Assembly: GCA_963698535.1 (NCBI GenBank)
Contig: CAVORD010000003.1
Coordinates: forward strand, 11,458 to 75,457
Length of the DNA stretch: 64,000 bases
Origin: CAVORD01 sp963698535
GTDB lineage: Bacteria > Bacteroidota > Bacteroidia > Bacteroidales > VadinHA17
Direction: 5' to 3'
Shown piece after piece: positions 1 to 9,581 of the stretch (position 1 is the stretch's first letter; every line of letters starts with the position of its first letter). The notes under the pieces were generated by a model. The model was not told where the DNA came from, did not search any database, and was given only the letters and a program-made list of their open reading frames with translations. The translations under genes and the position numbers were made by a program.

Positions 1-1651
1 CCGGATGAGCTTTCCCGTACTGTTGGTCTCAACCATTGATGAGGAACCAAATGTTCCCTGTATTGCATCTGTGGCATTATTCGAAATTGTTAGGTTCCTT
101 GTATCGAGCCTCAGAATTCCATTCGTAAAATTCAATATGCCTGAAAGAGTGGTATTTGCCTGAAGTGACTTTATCACCTCCTCCGGAAATTCCAATACCC
201 TGATAGTTAACGCTGCCAAAAACGTTCTGATCACCTGCTCTGACATAATTGACAGAGCTTACCGATCCTGCAGTTGTCGTAAAGGTTGTAATAGCGTTAT
301 TAACACCATTAAGGTTCAGTTGGTGTGCAAGACCGGCTCCGGTCATCGTAATATTTCCGGTAATATCCAGCAGGTCACCTGTTACATTGACCGTCTTAGC
401 TGCAACAGTACCAAAATTAAGAATTCCGTCAACAGTCAGATTGCCCAGGATATCAATCGTTTTAGCGGTGGTCCCGAGTCCAACGGTAACCCCGTTGTTA
501 ATGACCATGTCATTATTTACGCTTACCGGCAGGTTAAAAGTCTTGGTATTGTTACCCCCGGCGGTCAGACTATTGAAAACAATTGACCCGGTACCTGATC
601 CGTTAATAAACTGGGCTCCGTTTAATCCAAAAGTAAAGAGACCTGTTGTCTGATTAAAAGCATTGGCTGTGTTACTGTCGTTAGTAACGTTGGTTCCGGT
701 GAAAGTAACATTTCCTGTTACCTCAAAAGTTGCCGGATTACTAATTAAGATATTGCCGGCAACAGATATATCCCCAATAACTGTTTTCTTCCCGGTCCCG
801 GATAAGGTAATATTCCTGTATGTTGTGGGTGCAACACTCTGGTTGGCACCATTATAGTTTACGAAACCAGTACCGGCAGTGAATGTTCCGGCTCCGATGT
901 TGAAATCACCGCCAATATTTATTATACCTGCACCGGTTACTGTAATTGCATTCTGAACTGCAGTTACCATATTTATACCACCCGTAACATTTACTGTTCC
1001 GGTGCTTAATGATAGGGTATGAATCCTTGCCGGGTCGGCAGTTGTGACCATCGATACTGAAGCACAATTAAGTATACCAGTACCAACGGCCAGGGTCTGA
1101 TCACCATTAACATTTACGCCGGGCACTGTATAGGTTACAGCTCCTGTTACATTAAGTGTCCATGCACCGCTGAAGGTCACTGACTCCAATGCAGTGTTTC
1201 CTGGTGCGAAGGTAAGAGCACCGATAGCGTTAGCAGGAGTTAAGTTCAGTGTTACCGCATGTGAGCTTCTGATATTAACGCTTCCAGTACCTGGTGCGGC
1301 ACCAGGGTAGTCTCCTGCCAAACAGTTATTCCAGGCCCCTCCCGACCACACTTGCCAGACAGCATTGCTATTCCAGTTACCTGTTGCTCTGGTCTGGTAA
1401 TCACCATTTACCTGTGCGAAGGATATTGCTGCAAATAAAAAGAGTCCGGCAAGGGATAAGAATCCCCTCCTTAAATATCCTCTAACTGAGTTTACAGACC
1501 CTCCAGGGTTATTAACCTTGTTGGATTTTTTCTCTTCAGAACTCCATAAACTCGAAAAGGAATACCTTAAATATTCCGAAAATAGGCTTTTGCGTACCAT
1601 ATGGTCAGGTTCAATATTTATCAATAAAAATCGTATAATCTTGTACTTCAA
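1..1651 (-). CDS. Secreted beta-strand-repeat adhesin-like protein (partial, frameshifted)
   Basis: The 5' part of a large surface or secreted protein; the gene runs off the left edge of the window. The open frame has a long basic N-terminus and then a hydrophobic signal core ending in AISFAQ, so the start may be a later ATG near 1600. The mature part opens with NGDYQTRATGNWN, an entry motif common in Bacteroidota secreted proteins. Low-complexity repeats rich in G, T, N and V follow (for example ITVTGAGIINIGGDFNIG), as in a stacked beta-strand or beta-helix fold. The frame stops at 77, but the next frame continues coherently to base 1 (ANTTLSGILNFTNGILRLDT). One extra base in the TTT run at 154-156 explains the break, so this is probably a sequence error. 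A type IX cargo C-terminal domain would lie outside the window. Function is unknown; adhesin is an inference. Confidence 0.7.
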
Positions 1652-2037
1652 TATATTAACAGCATCATCAGGAATCCCCGATTCTCAATATCGCAATTTC
1701 TGTCTTTTTATGCAATCAGCAGCTAAGATATATTTTTTTAGCATTCGCAAAACATCATAAAAACATAGGTTTCAACGGTTTTATTAAGACTTATCAACAT
1801 TTTTTCTCAATAACCTTTTCTGCCACAGTAGACTTCAATAACTATAAGAATGGTTGCAGGGATGATTCACTTTTAGCACTAATAATTCATATTTTTGATT
1901 AACGACCGGTTTTACCCTGCGAACTGTACTATTTTTTTGATTACGAAAGAAACAACTCTTTATGTGATTTAATTGCATCTATTCAGCTTTGTGGTAAGTT
2001 AAATGAGACAGTGATACAAATTTTATTACGACCATTG
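1652..2037. other. Intergenic region, AT-rich, no gene seen
   Basis: About 390 bases between the minus-strand repeat protein and the tRNA promoter. I see no convincing reading frame, RNA gene or strong hairpin. It presumably carries the promoter of the minus-strand gene, but no clear -7 element could be assigned. Confidence 0.5.
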
Positions 2038-2068
2038 TTTGGTTATAAAAAAATGTAATCTATATTTG
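2038..2068 (+). promoter_or_regulatory. Bacteroidota-type promoter of tRNA-Val
   Basis: TTTG at 2038-2041 is followed by a 19-base spacer and TATATTTG at 2061-2068. This matches the Bacteroides sigma-ABfr consensus (TTTG, 19-21 bases, TAnnTTTG) and lies 12 bases before the mature tRNA. It is the cleanest promoter in the window. Confidence 0.8.
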
Positions 2069-2080
2069 CATCCGATTTTA

Positions 2081-2155
2081 GGGCGATTAGCTCAGTTGGT
2101 TCAGAGCATCTGGTTTACACCCAGAGGGTCGGCGGTTCGAACCCGTCATCGCCCA
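2081..2155 (+). tRNA. tRNA-Val (anticodon TAC)
   Basis: A 75-base cloverleaf. The acceptor stem GGGCGAT pairs with ATCGCCC, the D arm contains AGCTCAGTTGGTTCAGAGC, and the anticodon stem TCTGG/CCAGA encloses loop TTTACAC (anticodon TAC, valine GTA codons). The T arm contains GGTTCGAACC. The discriminator base is A and the 3' CCA is not encoded. It stands alone with its own promoter and a strong terminator. Confidence 0.97.
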
Positions 2156-2277
2156 CAACACAAAAACCGGTCACGAGAGTGGCCGGTTTTGTTTTTTTGG
2201 ACGAGCACGGCTTGCCGTAGTGAGGACAATAAAAACAAAGACGGACCTCTGCGCAGCAGAGGGCGGTTTTTGTGTTG
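2156..2277. repeat. Inverted-repeat-bounded element abutting the tRNA 3' end
   Basis: CAACACAAAAACCG at 2156-2169 is the exact reverse complement of CGGTTTTTGTGTTG at 2264-2277, giving 14-bp perfect terminal inverted repeats about 94 bases apart. Inside lie the tRNA terminator and a second perfect hairpin, CCTCTGC/GCAGAGG (2246-2252 and 2256-2262, loop GCA), followed by GCGGTTTTT. The element begins one base after the tRNA. It could be a large structured trailer or a small non-autonomous element inserted at a tRNA end. No coding frame is convincing. Confidence 0.55.
2162..2198 (+). terminator. Rho-independent terminator of tRNA-Val
   Basis: The stem AAAACCGGTCAC pairs with GTGGCCGGTTTT around loop GAGA with one G-U pair. 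A T-rich run (GTTTTTTT) follows at 2191-2198, only a few bases after the tRNA 3' end. Confidence 0.85.
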
Positions 2278-2592
2278 TTAGTGCCACCCTAACCGGCTCA
2301 ACGAAGCGTAGCGGAGTTAACCCGTGTTCAAAACAAGAATCTGCGCAAATTATTAAGAGGTAAAATAAACCGACATGACACCGAAGGTGGCATAACGGTT
2401 TGCTTTGTTGTTAGTGCCACCCTAACCGGCTCAACGAAGCGTAGCGGAGTTAACCCGGCGTTCAAAATTGCAATAGATCACTTTTGCATGATTATCTAAC
2501 CGGCTTCACCTGCGCCGCCACCTTCGCAAATGCTCTGGTGGCCAAAGAAGGCTTCGGTGAACGCAGTCAACAAAGCGAAGCGGAGTTAACCC
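2273..2592. repeat. Direct repeat family in the gap before the cytochrome gene
   Basis: A 52-base unit beginning TGTTGTTAGTGCCACCCTAA and ending GGAGTTAACCCG occurs at 2273-2324 and again at 2406-2457. A shorter, diverged third copy (TCAACAAAGCGAAGCGGAG and on to ACCC) is at 2567-2592. Between copies two and three, CGCCACC and GGTGGC can pair. No gene is visible in 2278-2718 apart from these repeats and the cytochrome promoter. Confidence 0.7.
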
Positions 2593-2687
2593 TATAACAT
2601 TTTCAACTTCCTCGCCCTCCTAAACTTCTTAAACTTTTTTAACTAAATTCTCCTCTATTTATTTTCATTCTAAAGCCGTTTTTTACC

Positions 2688-2695
2688 TAACTTTA
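2688..2695 (+). promoter_or_regulatory. Probable -7 element upstream of the multiheme cytochrome
   Basis: TAACTTTA fits TAnnTTTA and lies 23 bases before the start codon. No good TTTG box is seen at the expected upstream distance, so only the -7 part is supported. Confidence 0.45.
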
Positions 2696-2718
2696 GTAGA
2701 TATTAAACCCTATCCTCT

Positions 2719-4089
2719 ATGAAGTCAGGAATAAAATATTCAGCTATCATCGCCATTACCTTATCCATAACGGCGATACTTTCCCTTTCTCTCAGACCTG
2801 AGAGCAAGTCAACGGAAGATCTGCAGGGAAAATACAAGTACAAGGATTTTGAATCTGCTAAAAAATGCCGTACATGCCATACCGGTATCTACGAACAGTG
2901 GTCACAGTCCATGATGTCGCAGGCTTACACGCATCACTGGGATGAGATAGAGTATTTCGACCTGGCTGTGGCTCACGGAGAGGTGGATCCTTTCTTTAAA
3001 CCTGTGGCCGACGGTTGCAATGGGTGCCACACACCCATGGCATACATGAATGGCAGCCTGCCTCCTGCTCGTCCGGCGGAGAATACAATGGCCAACGAAT
3101 CGGTATCATGCGAAGTATGCCACCTCACACGGTCGGCACAGACAGATCCCCCATTCAACTTCAGTTATCTCATTACACCGGGTTCAACAAAATATTCGTC
3201 ACGTAAGGGAGGTGTTGAGTCACCTGCCCATAAGATAGTACAGAACGATTTCTTCCGTACAACCGAATTCTGTGGAAACTGCCACAATGAGAAAAATCCC
3301 TTCGACATCTGGGTAAAAAGCACCCAGCTTGAATGGAAAGAGGGTCCGTATGCAGCTGAAGGAGTAAGATGCCAGGATTGCCACATGCCAAAAGGACCAT
3401 ACCAGACAGCAATTATGGGTTCCAAATATGATGATGCCCGCCTTCATCTCTTCCACGGCGCCCACGATCCGGGCAAGGTGCGAGGAGTGATAGAATTAAG
3501 GATACAGCCCGACATAAGGCTGGCTGAACCCGGGGAGACTGTAGTCTTTACCGTGGCTCTCTTTAACCAGAAAACCGGACATAAGTTCCCTACAGGATCA
3601 GTTGAAGACAGACTGGTATGGCTCGAGGTGGAAGCTGTGGATTCGAAAGGCAAAAAGTATCATCTCGACGTAGATAAGAAAGGCTTTGAGGGTGAAGAGT
3701 ACACAATTTCCGGTGATTACCTGGCTTACCAGGATATGGGTATCCCTCTCAGGATAAAGGACTTCAAAGGTGTCCAGCGCGACGGCATCCCGGCGGGTAA
3801 CAGGATGTTCAGAATGCCTTACTTCGATAAGGACGGACAGATGACCATTATGCAATGGAACACCCATAAACTGGGTACAGACTACCGAATTGGTCCGCGA
3901 GAGACAAAAGTTGAAACATTTACCTACATGTTACCATGGGATGTAGCACCCGGAGAACTGGTCGTAACAGCCCGACTGAACTACCAACTCCTCGTTAAAC
4001 CGGTTGCCGATTTTCTTAAGGTACCCTCTGAAGAGTCTGATGTGCTTGAGGTAAACTACCATTCAACCAGGATTAAAATTCTACCCTGA
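2719..4089 (+). CDS. Five-heme c-type cytochrome (cytochrome c554-like)
   Basis: A 456-residue exported redox protein. Residues 1-27 form a signal peptide or membrane anchor. Five CxxCH heme-binding motifs follow: CRTCH (50-54), CNGCH (100-104), CEVCH (131-135), CGNCH (185-189) and CQDCH (218-222). The C-terminal half (about 240-456) has no heme motif and looks like a beta-sandwich. It contains KTGHKFPTG, a motif recurring in multiheme cytochromes of anaerobes. The next gene, 28 bases downstream, encodes an outer-membrane barrel with one heme motif, so the two probably form one electron-transfer unit in the periplasm and outer membrane. The electron donor and acceptor cannot be told from sequence. 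Heme binding is secure; the physiological role is inferred. Confidence 0.85.
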   Translation: MKSGIKYSAIIAITLSITAILSLSLRPESKSTEDLQGKYKYKDFESAKKCRTCHTGIYEQWSQSMMSQAYTHHWDEIEYFDLAVAHGEVDPFFKPVADGCNGCHTPMAYMNGSLPPARPAENTMANESVSCEVCHLTRSAQTDPPFNFSYLITPGSTKYSSRKGGVESPAHKIVQNDFFRTTEFCGNCHNEKNPFDIWVKSTQLEWKEGPYAAEGVRCQDCHMPKGPYQTAIMGSKYDDARLHLFHGAHDPGKVRGVIELRIQPDIRLAEPGETVVFTVALFNQKTGHKFPTGSVEDRLVWLEVEAVDSKGKKYHLDVDKKGFEGEEYTISGDYLAYQDMGIPLRIKDFKGVQRDGIPAGNRMFRMPYFDKDGQMTIMQWNTHKLGTDYRIGPRETKVETFTYMLPWDVAPGELVVTARLNYQLLVKPVADFLKVPSEESDVLEVNYHSTRIKILP

Positions 4090-4117
4090 AATTAAACCAG
4101 TTATAATACACAACACC

Positions 4118-5308
4118 ATGAAAAAGTCCATATTACCCATTCTTATAGCAGTAATACTGCTATTCGGAATCAATAATCATTCTTACTCAATCCCTGCCTT
4201 CGCCAGAAAATATCAGATATCATGTCAGGTGTGCCATGCACCAGCCATGCCGCGACTTAAGGCGTTCGGTGAAGAGTTTGCCGGAAACGGGTTCAGATTA
4301 GCAGAATACGAATCACCACGATATTTCATGCCTGCCGGTGATGAGAAACTATCACTCTTTAGAGAAGTCCCTCTTGCATTCCGCCTCGATGGATTTGCTA
4401 CATTTAACTACGGAGAGGAAGGAAAACTCGATTTTGGATCTCCGTTTGTTCTTAAGATCCTTTCAGGAGGAGAGCTATCGGAAAAACTATCATATTACTT
4501 CTATTTCCTGCTGAATGAAAGAGGCGAAATTGCAGGGGTAGAGGACGCTTTTCTTATGTACAGCGACCTTTTTAATACGGGAATAAACTTCTACATCGGA
4601 CAGTTTCAGGCATCTGACCCCCTCTTTAAGGGTGAACTGCGCTATACAATGGAGCCTTACCAAATTTATGATGCTTCACCGGGAAACTCTTCTGTCAATC
4701 TAAAGTATGAACGGGGTATTATCCTGGAGAAAGGATTTAGCACCGGAACAACCGTCGTGGCAGAGATAGTTAACGGGAGCGGACTTGGAGCGGCCGGAGA
4801 AAGTTTTGTTTTCGACAAGGACAAGTATAAAAACTTCATGCTCCGCCTATCGCAGTCTATAGGCGACAAGGTGAGTATCGGAGTCTTCGGCTACAGTGGC
4901 AATGAGGATCTCGAAAACACAACCGGTACCTTTGTCAGCAGGATAACTATGATGGGCCCCGATCTCAAGATAAACCTCGATGATAAACTGATCCTGAACC
5001 TTCAGTATTTAAGACGCACAGACTCCGATGTTTTCCTCGAATCTGACGGTTCAATGAACAGTGACATAATGACCCACGGTGGATTTGCGGAGGTCATCTT
5101 CGCACCTAAAGGTGATAATAGCTCATGGTACCTGACGGGTCTTGTAAACTGGATCGAATCGGATATCGACGACCTTGATTATATGTCGGCAACGATGCAT
5201 GCCGGATACCTTCTCAGAAGAAACGTGAGGCTGGTATCAGAATATACAAGGGTTCTTTCCGGTAACCAGTACGGTAAAGCAAGCATTGGCTTCGTTTCCG
5301 CCTTTTAA
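4118..5308 (+). CDS. Outer-membrane barrel protein with one N-terminal heme motif
   Basis: A 396-residue protein. The signal peptide ends near residue 24 (HSYS). IPAFARKYQISCQVCHAPAM follows, with a single CxxCH at 36-40. This opening is typical of a group of bacterial porin-like proteins with one c-type heme. The rest is alternating polar/hydrophobic segments as in a beta-barrel, and the last residue is Phe, as is usual for outer-membrane barrels. It follows the five-heme cytochrome on the same strand with a short gap, which suggests co-transcription. By analogy with porin-cytochrome conduits it may pass electrons across the outer membrane. A plain porin or a structural role is the alternative. 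Confidence 0.75.
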   Translation: MKKSILPILIAVILLFGINNHSYSIPAFARKYQISCQVCHAPAMPRLKAFGEEFAGNGFRLAEYESPRYFMPAGDEKLSLFREVPLAFRLDGFATFNYGEEGKLDFGSPFVLKILSGGELSEKLSYYFYFLLNERGEIAGVEDAFLMYSDLFNTGINFYIGQFQASDPLFKGELRYTMEPYQIYDASPGNSSVNLKYERGIILEKGFSTGTTVVAEIVNGSGLGAAGESFVFDKDKYKNFMLRLSQSIGDKVSIGVFGYSGNEDLENTTGTFVSRITMMGPDLKINLDDKLILNLQYLRRTDSDVFLESDGSMNSDIMTHGGFAEVIFAPKGDNSSWYLTGLVNWIESDIDDLDYMSATMHAGYLLRRNVRLVSEYTRVLSGNQYGKASIGFVSAF

Positions 5309-5398
5309 CGATCCCTGAATAAAGAGAGATCTTTCAGCGGATTCTATACTGATTAGAGGAAATATTCTTCTGCGAGGACAACCCCCGCGGTTTTGTAT

Positions 5399-5406
5399 TA
5401 CTTTTG
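5399..5406 (+). promoter_or_regulatory. -7 element upstream of kup
   Basis: TACTTTTG is an exact TAnnTTTG match. It overlaps the upstream TTG codon at 5404 that would otherwise extend the kup frame, which supports the ATG at 5434 as the true start. No clear -33 box is seen. Confidence 0.6.
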
Positions 5407-5433
5407 CCGTCAGAATATGACACTCCAACTCTA

Positions 5434-7380
5434 ATGAGAAAGGCCGCAAACCCTAGCAGGATAAGCAAGTTAAGTACCGCAGGCGTACTCATCTCTCTGG
5501 GAATTGTATTCGGTGATATTGGCACATCCCCGTTGTATGTTATGAATGCTATCATTGGCAGCAGTAACAATATCAGGGAAGAGCTCATAATCGGAGCACT
5601 TTCCTGCATTATCTGGACCCTCACCCTTCAGACAACAATTAAGTATGTTATAATTACCCTGAGGGCTGACAACCGGGGTGAAGGTGGAATATTTTCACTC
5701 TTTGCACTTATCAGGAGGAGGTTTAAGTGGGCCTATGTTCTGGCAATTGCAGGTGGAGCAACTCTTCTTGCCGATGGCATAATAACCCCTTCTATTACTG
5801 TCGTTTCGGCCGTGGAAGGACTAAAGCTAATTAACCCATCGGTTCCTGTCATACCAATTGCACTGGGTATCTTAATGACACTCTTCTTTGTGCAGCATCT
5901 TGGCACCAGCAATATTGGCAAGGCCTTCGGACCGATAATGGTAATCTGGTTCCTTTTCCTCGGTGTGACAGGAATGTTCCAGTTGATATCAAATCCAATA
6001 GTCTTAAAAGCCTTCAATCCTTTCTACGCTGTCAAACTTATTGTAACTGCTCCTGAGGCCCTTCTTATTCTTGGAGCAGTATTTCTTGCAACTACGGGTG
6101 CTGAGGCACTCTATTCAGATCTCGGTCACTGCGGCCTTAAGAACATTAGGGCAGCATGGATCTTTGTCAAGACCATGCTTATTTTAAACTACCTTGGGCA
6201 GAGTGCATGGATACTAAAACAGGCCCCCTCAATTCAGGAGTTGCAGAATCCTTTCTTTGGCATGCTCCCTCTGTGGCTGGTCGGCCCTGCTATAATCCTT
6301 GCCACCAGTGCTGCCATAATAGCAAGTCAGGCCCTTATCAGCGGCTCATTTACCCTCGTTAGTGAGGCTATGCAGCTTAACCTGTGGCCAAAAATGAAGA
6401 GACTATACCCATCCCAGATAAAGGGCCAGGTTTATATCCCTGTAATCAACTGGTTTCTTTTCTTCAGCAGCTCATCCGTTATTCTCATCTTCAGGGAATC
6501 GACCGCCATGGAAGCTGCCTACGGACTCTCAATTACCATCACGATGCTGATGACCACACTCCTGATGACCTACTACCTCAGGCTCAAGCATGTACCTACT
6601 CCTTTTATTGTGGTCTTTGCCCTTATGTTTTTGTCTATCGAGGTTACCTTCCTTTATGCTAACCTTCTTAAATTTTTTAACGGAGGATGGATCACCATTG
6701 CAATTGCATCAGCACTGTTTCTCCTTATGTATGGCTGGTATAATGCAAGGCAACTCCGTAACAGGTTTATGGTGTTTGTCAAGTTTAAAGATTACATGGA
6801 GCCTCTGCGCAAGATGAGCCAGGATAAGGATATTCCAAAGTATGCCACTAATCTGGTATATATCACACATACTGATATGGATGATGAAATTGAGCGTAAG
6901 ATCATATTTTCACTCTTCAACAAGAGACCTAAAAGAGCCGATGTTTACTGGTTCCTGCATGTCGACATAATAGATACCCCTTATACTTTTGAATATAATG
7001 TTGTTCCTCTTATCGATGGTATAGCCTTCAAGATCAATTTCAGACTTGGATTCAAGGTCGAGCCGAGAATAAACCTCTATTTTAATCAGGTTGTGGAGGA
7101 TATGCAGAGATCAAATGAGATAGATCAACTGAGTAAGTACAAATCACTCCGCCCGTTCAATATTGCAGCCGACTATCAGTTTATAATAATTGAACGCATA
7201 CCGAATGCCGATCACGCTAAAACATTCCACGACAAGATGGTCCTGTCAATATATAATTTCGCCAAATTGATTGCCACCACCGATGTCAGGAATTTCAATC
7301 TCGACACAAGCCTCGTTGTAACAGAGCAGGTTCCTCTCGGTCTTGAAAAACCTATAAGTCAGAAGTTAAAGCGGGTATAG
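5434..7380 (+). CDS. kup: KUP/HAK/KT-family potassium uptake protein
   Basis: An inner-membrane K+ transporter, probably a K+/H+ symporter, of 648 residues (the family is usually 620-680). Near the N-terminus is the family signature GIVFGDIGTSPLYV. About twelve hydrophobic segments follow over the first two thirds. A soluble C-terminal cytoplasmic domain begins near FMVFVKFKDYMEPL. The open frame can be extended to a TTG at 5404, but that codon lies inside the promoter -7 box, so ATG 5434 is chosen. It appears monocistronic and no regulatory K+ riboswitch is visible upstream. Assignment is firm. Confidence 0.95.
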   Translation: MRKAANPSRISKLSTAGVLISLGIVFGDIGTSPLYVMNAIIGSSNNIREELIIGALSCIIWTLTLQTTIKYVIITLRADNRGEGGIFSLFALIRRRFKWAYVLAIAGGATLLADGIITPSITVVSAVEGLKLINPSVPVIPIALGILMTLFFVQHLGTSNIGKAFGPIMVIWFLFLGVTGMFQLISNPIVLKAFNPFYAVKLIVTAPEALLILGAVFLATTGAEALYSDLGHCGLKNIRAAWIFVKTMLILNYLGQSAWILKQAPSIQELQNPFFGMLPLWLVGPAIILATSAAIIASQALISGSFTLVSEAMQLNLWPKMKRLYPSQIKGQVYIPVINWFLFFSSSSVILIFRESTAMEAAYGLSITITMLMTTLLMTYYLRLKHVPTPFIVVFALMFLSIEVTFLYANLLKFFNGGWITIAIASALFLLMYGWYNARQLRNRFMVFVKFKDYMEPLRKMSQDKDIPKYATNLVYITHTDMDDEIERKIIFSLFNKRPKRADVYWFLHVDIIDTPYTFEYNVVPLIDGIAFKINFRLGFKVEPRINLYFNQVVEDMQRSNEIDQLSKYKSLRPFNIAADYQFIIIERIPNADHAKTFHDKMVLSIYNFAKLIATTDVRNFNLDTSLVVTEQVPLGLEKPISQKLKRV

Positions 7381-7508
7381 CTCCCAGAGCATTCATAACT
7401 CTCCCTTTTAAAGACAAACCTTTGTGCTGAAGAGATTATTTCTCCTCCAATATTCTGTTTTTGGCAACAACTGCTATCTCATTTTGTTACTATAGAAAAT
7501 ATAGTGCT

Positions 7509-9538
7509 ATGACCGATCGCCATACGAACAGACTAATTAAGGAAACCAGCCCATATCTTCTGCAACATGCCCATAACCCGGTCGACTGGCATGCATGGAA
7601 CGAAGAGACCCTTGAAAAGGCAAAGAGGGAAAACAAACCATTGCTGGTAAGCATAGGATATTCGTCCTGTCACTGGTGTCATGTAATGGAGGCAGAAAGC
7701 TTCGAAGATGAAGCTACGGCTGCCATTATGAATGAAAATTATATCCCGGTAAAGATAGACAGAGAGGAGAGACCCGATCTGGATCACATCTACATGACTG
7801 CCGTACAGCTGATTACGCGTTCCGGCGGATGGCCACTGAATGTGATAGCCCTCCCCGATGGCACACCTGTATGGGGTGGCACTTACTTCCCTAATGAAAA
7901 GTGGAAATCTGTCCTGATGGAGATAGCAGGAATGTTCAGAGAGAAACCGGATGAGATCAGTGACTATGCAAAAAACCTTGCCCGGGGAATCGTTGATTCA
8001 TCACTCGTCCCTGATACTTATTTTGAGGCGGCCGATATCGGACTTTTAAAGGAAGGCCTGGAAAAATGGAAGCGTGCTTTCGACCCCGTTTACGGCGGAC
8101 AAACAGGTGCACCGAAATTTCCGATGCCTGTAAACATCTCATTCCTTCTTCATTGGGGATATGAGATGAAGGATGAAACTATACTCAAACATGTTGAACT
8201 GACTCTTGAAAAAATTGCAATGGGAGGCATCTTCGACCAGGCAGGGGGAGGATTTGCACGGTACAGTGTCGACATAAAGTGGAAAGTGCCGCACTTCGAG
8301 AAGATGCTCTACGATAATGCACAGCTTATCTCCGCATACTCTAATGGTTACAGGCAATTCCGTAATCCTCTTTTCAGGGAGGTCGTTTATAAAACTTTCG
8401 AATTTCTTAACCGGGAGATGAACGACAGTTCAGGCTTTTTCTATTCAGCTCTTGATGCGGACAGTGAGGGAGAGGAAGGCAGGTTTTATACATGGACCAT
8501 AAAGGAACTTGATGATCTGAAGTTACCTGATTATGAGCTGTTCAGGTCGTACTATTCAATAGATCCGGTTACATATCTGGGATAACGACCGTTACATTCT
8601 GCACCGTAATATTGATGATGCCGGCTTCCGTGAAGGAGCACGGATTAAGTGCTTCCGGTCTGGCAGAAAAGAAAGAGATATGGAGCTCGTCGTTGCTAAA
8701 ATTCAGGGAGAAAAGGGTAAGACCTTCACTCGACGATAAATGTCTTGCCGGATGGAATGGACTTATGCTCACTTCTCTGGTGGAAGCATACAAAGCGTTC
8801 GGGGATGATATATTTCTGGAGGCTGCGGTTAAACTGGCCGGAAAGATATCCGCCACGATCAAACATAATAAGGGATTAGTAAGAAGGAATCTTAAAAATG
8901 CGGATGAGAGCACTCCGGTATTTCTGGATGATTTTGCCCTTGTCGCACAAGGACTCATAGCCCTGTCTGAAGTTGATGATAACAGACAATGGTTATCCGA
9001 ATCTGTCAGCCTTACAGACAAAACAACTGAACTTTTTTATGACAGTAAGGACTCAATGTTCTGCTTTAATCCGGTTGGGTCTAAAGTTCTGGTTACCAAT
9101 TATTTTGAGACATACGACAATGTTATTCCCTCATCAAATGCAACTTTGGCAGGGAACCTCTTCCGTCTGGCCCGTCTGGCATCCAATAGTACATATCTGT
9201 CAATATCTGAAAAAATGACCCGCAAGATGTGGGGCCATGCTGCAGCCAATCCAAACGGATTTGCCGAGTGGTGTAAGGTAATTCTATACCAGTCGTTACC
9301 TTTCAGCGAGATCATTATCACAGGCGGTGAAGCAGAAAAGAGACTTAAGGAGATAGCATCACTGTATATCCCTGGATCGGCTACAGCCATTTCGAAGAAA
9401 GAGGATAGTACTCTTCTGTTTAAGGGCAGACATAAAGAAAGAAAGACACAAATATGGATTTGCGAGAACAGCCAGTGCAAGATGCCTGTTGAAAATGTTC
9501 CGGAGGCAATTAAAATACTGACTGCAAAAAGACAATAA
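7509..9538 (+). CDS. YyaL/SPATA20-type thioredoxin-fold (DUF255) protein, two frameshifts
   Basis: About 676 residues when read through two frameshifts, the usual family length. The N-terminal thioredoxin-like domain has the characteristic NRLIKETSPYLLQHAHNPVD and the motif SSCHWCHVME with its CxxC pair. The C-terminal region is an (alpha/alpha)6-type helical domain, for example DDFALVAQGLIALSEVDD. The frame shifts near 8572, continues as HIWDNDRYILHRNIDDAGF in the next frame, and shifts again near 8630 into SASGLAEKKEIW. Both shifts go in the same direction, and coding quality is preserved on both sides, so base-calling errors are likelier than decay. The start is ATG 7509, not the upstream TTG at 7461. 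Cellular role is unknown; a redox or sugar-epimerase-like activity has been suggested for the fold. Confidence 0.85.
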
Positions 9539-9581
9539 CCCCTTGTCCGGAAGTTAATTCCATTATATGGCCATTCGTTTA

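Noticed and set aside
249..857. Plus-strand frames opposite the repeat protein
   Set aside because: They are antisense shadows of the low-complexity repeats; the minus strand has the signal peptide and the coherent repeats.
2039..2281. 80-codon plus-strand frame across the tRNA
   Set aside because: It runs straight through tRNA-Val and its terminator; the amino-acid sequence has no family-like features.
2273..2592. CRISPR array
   Set aside because: Only two full units and one partial copy, with unequal spacing and no cas genes nearby.
5404..5433. TTG start for kup
   Set aside because: The TTG is part of the TAnnTTTG promoter box, so it cannot be a start on that transcript.
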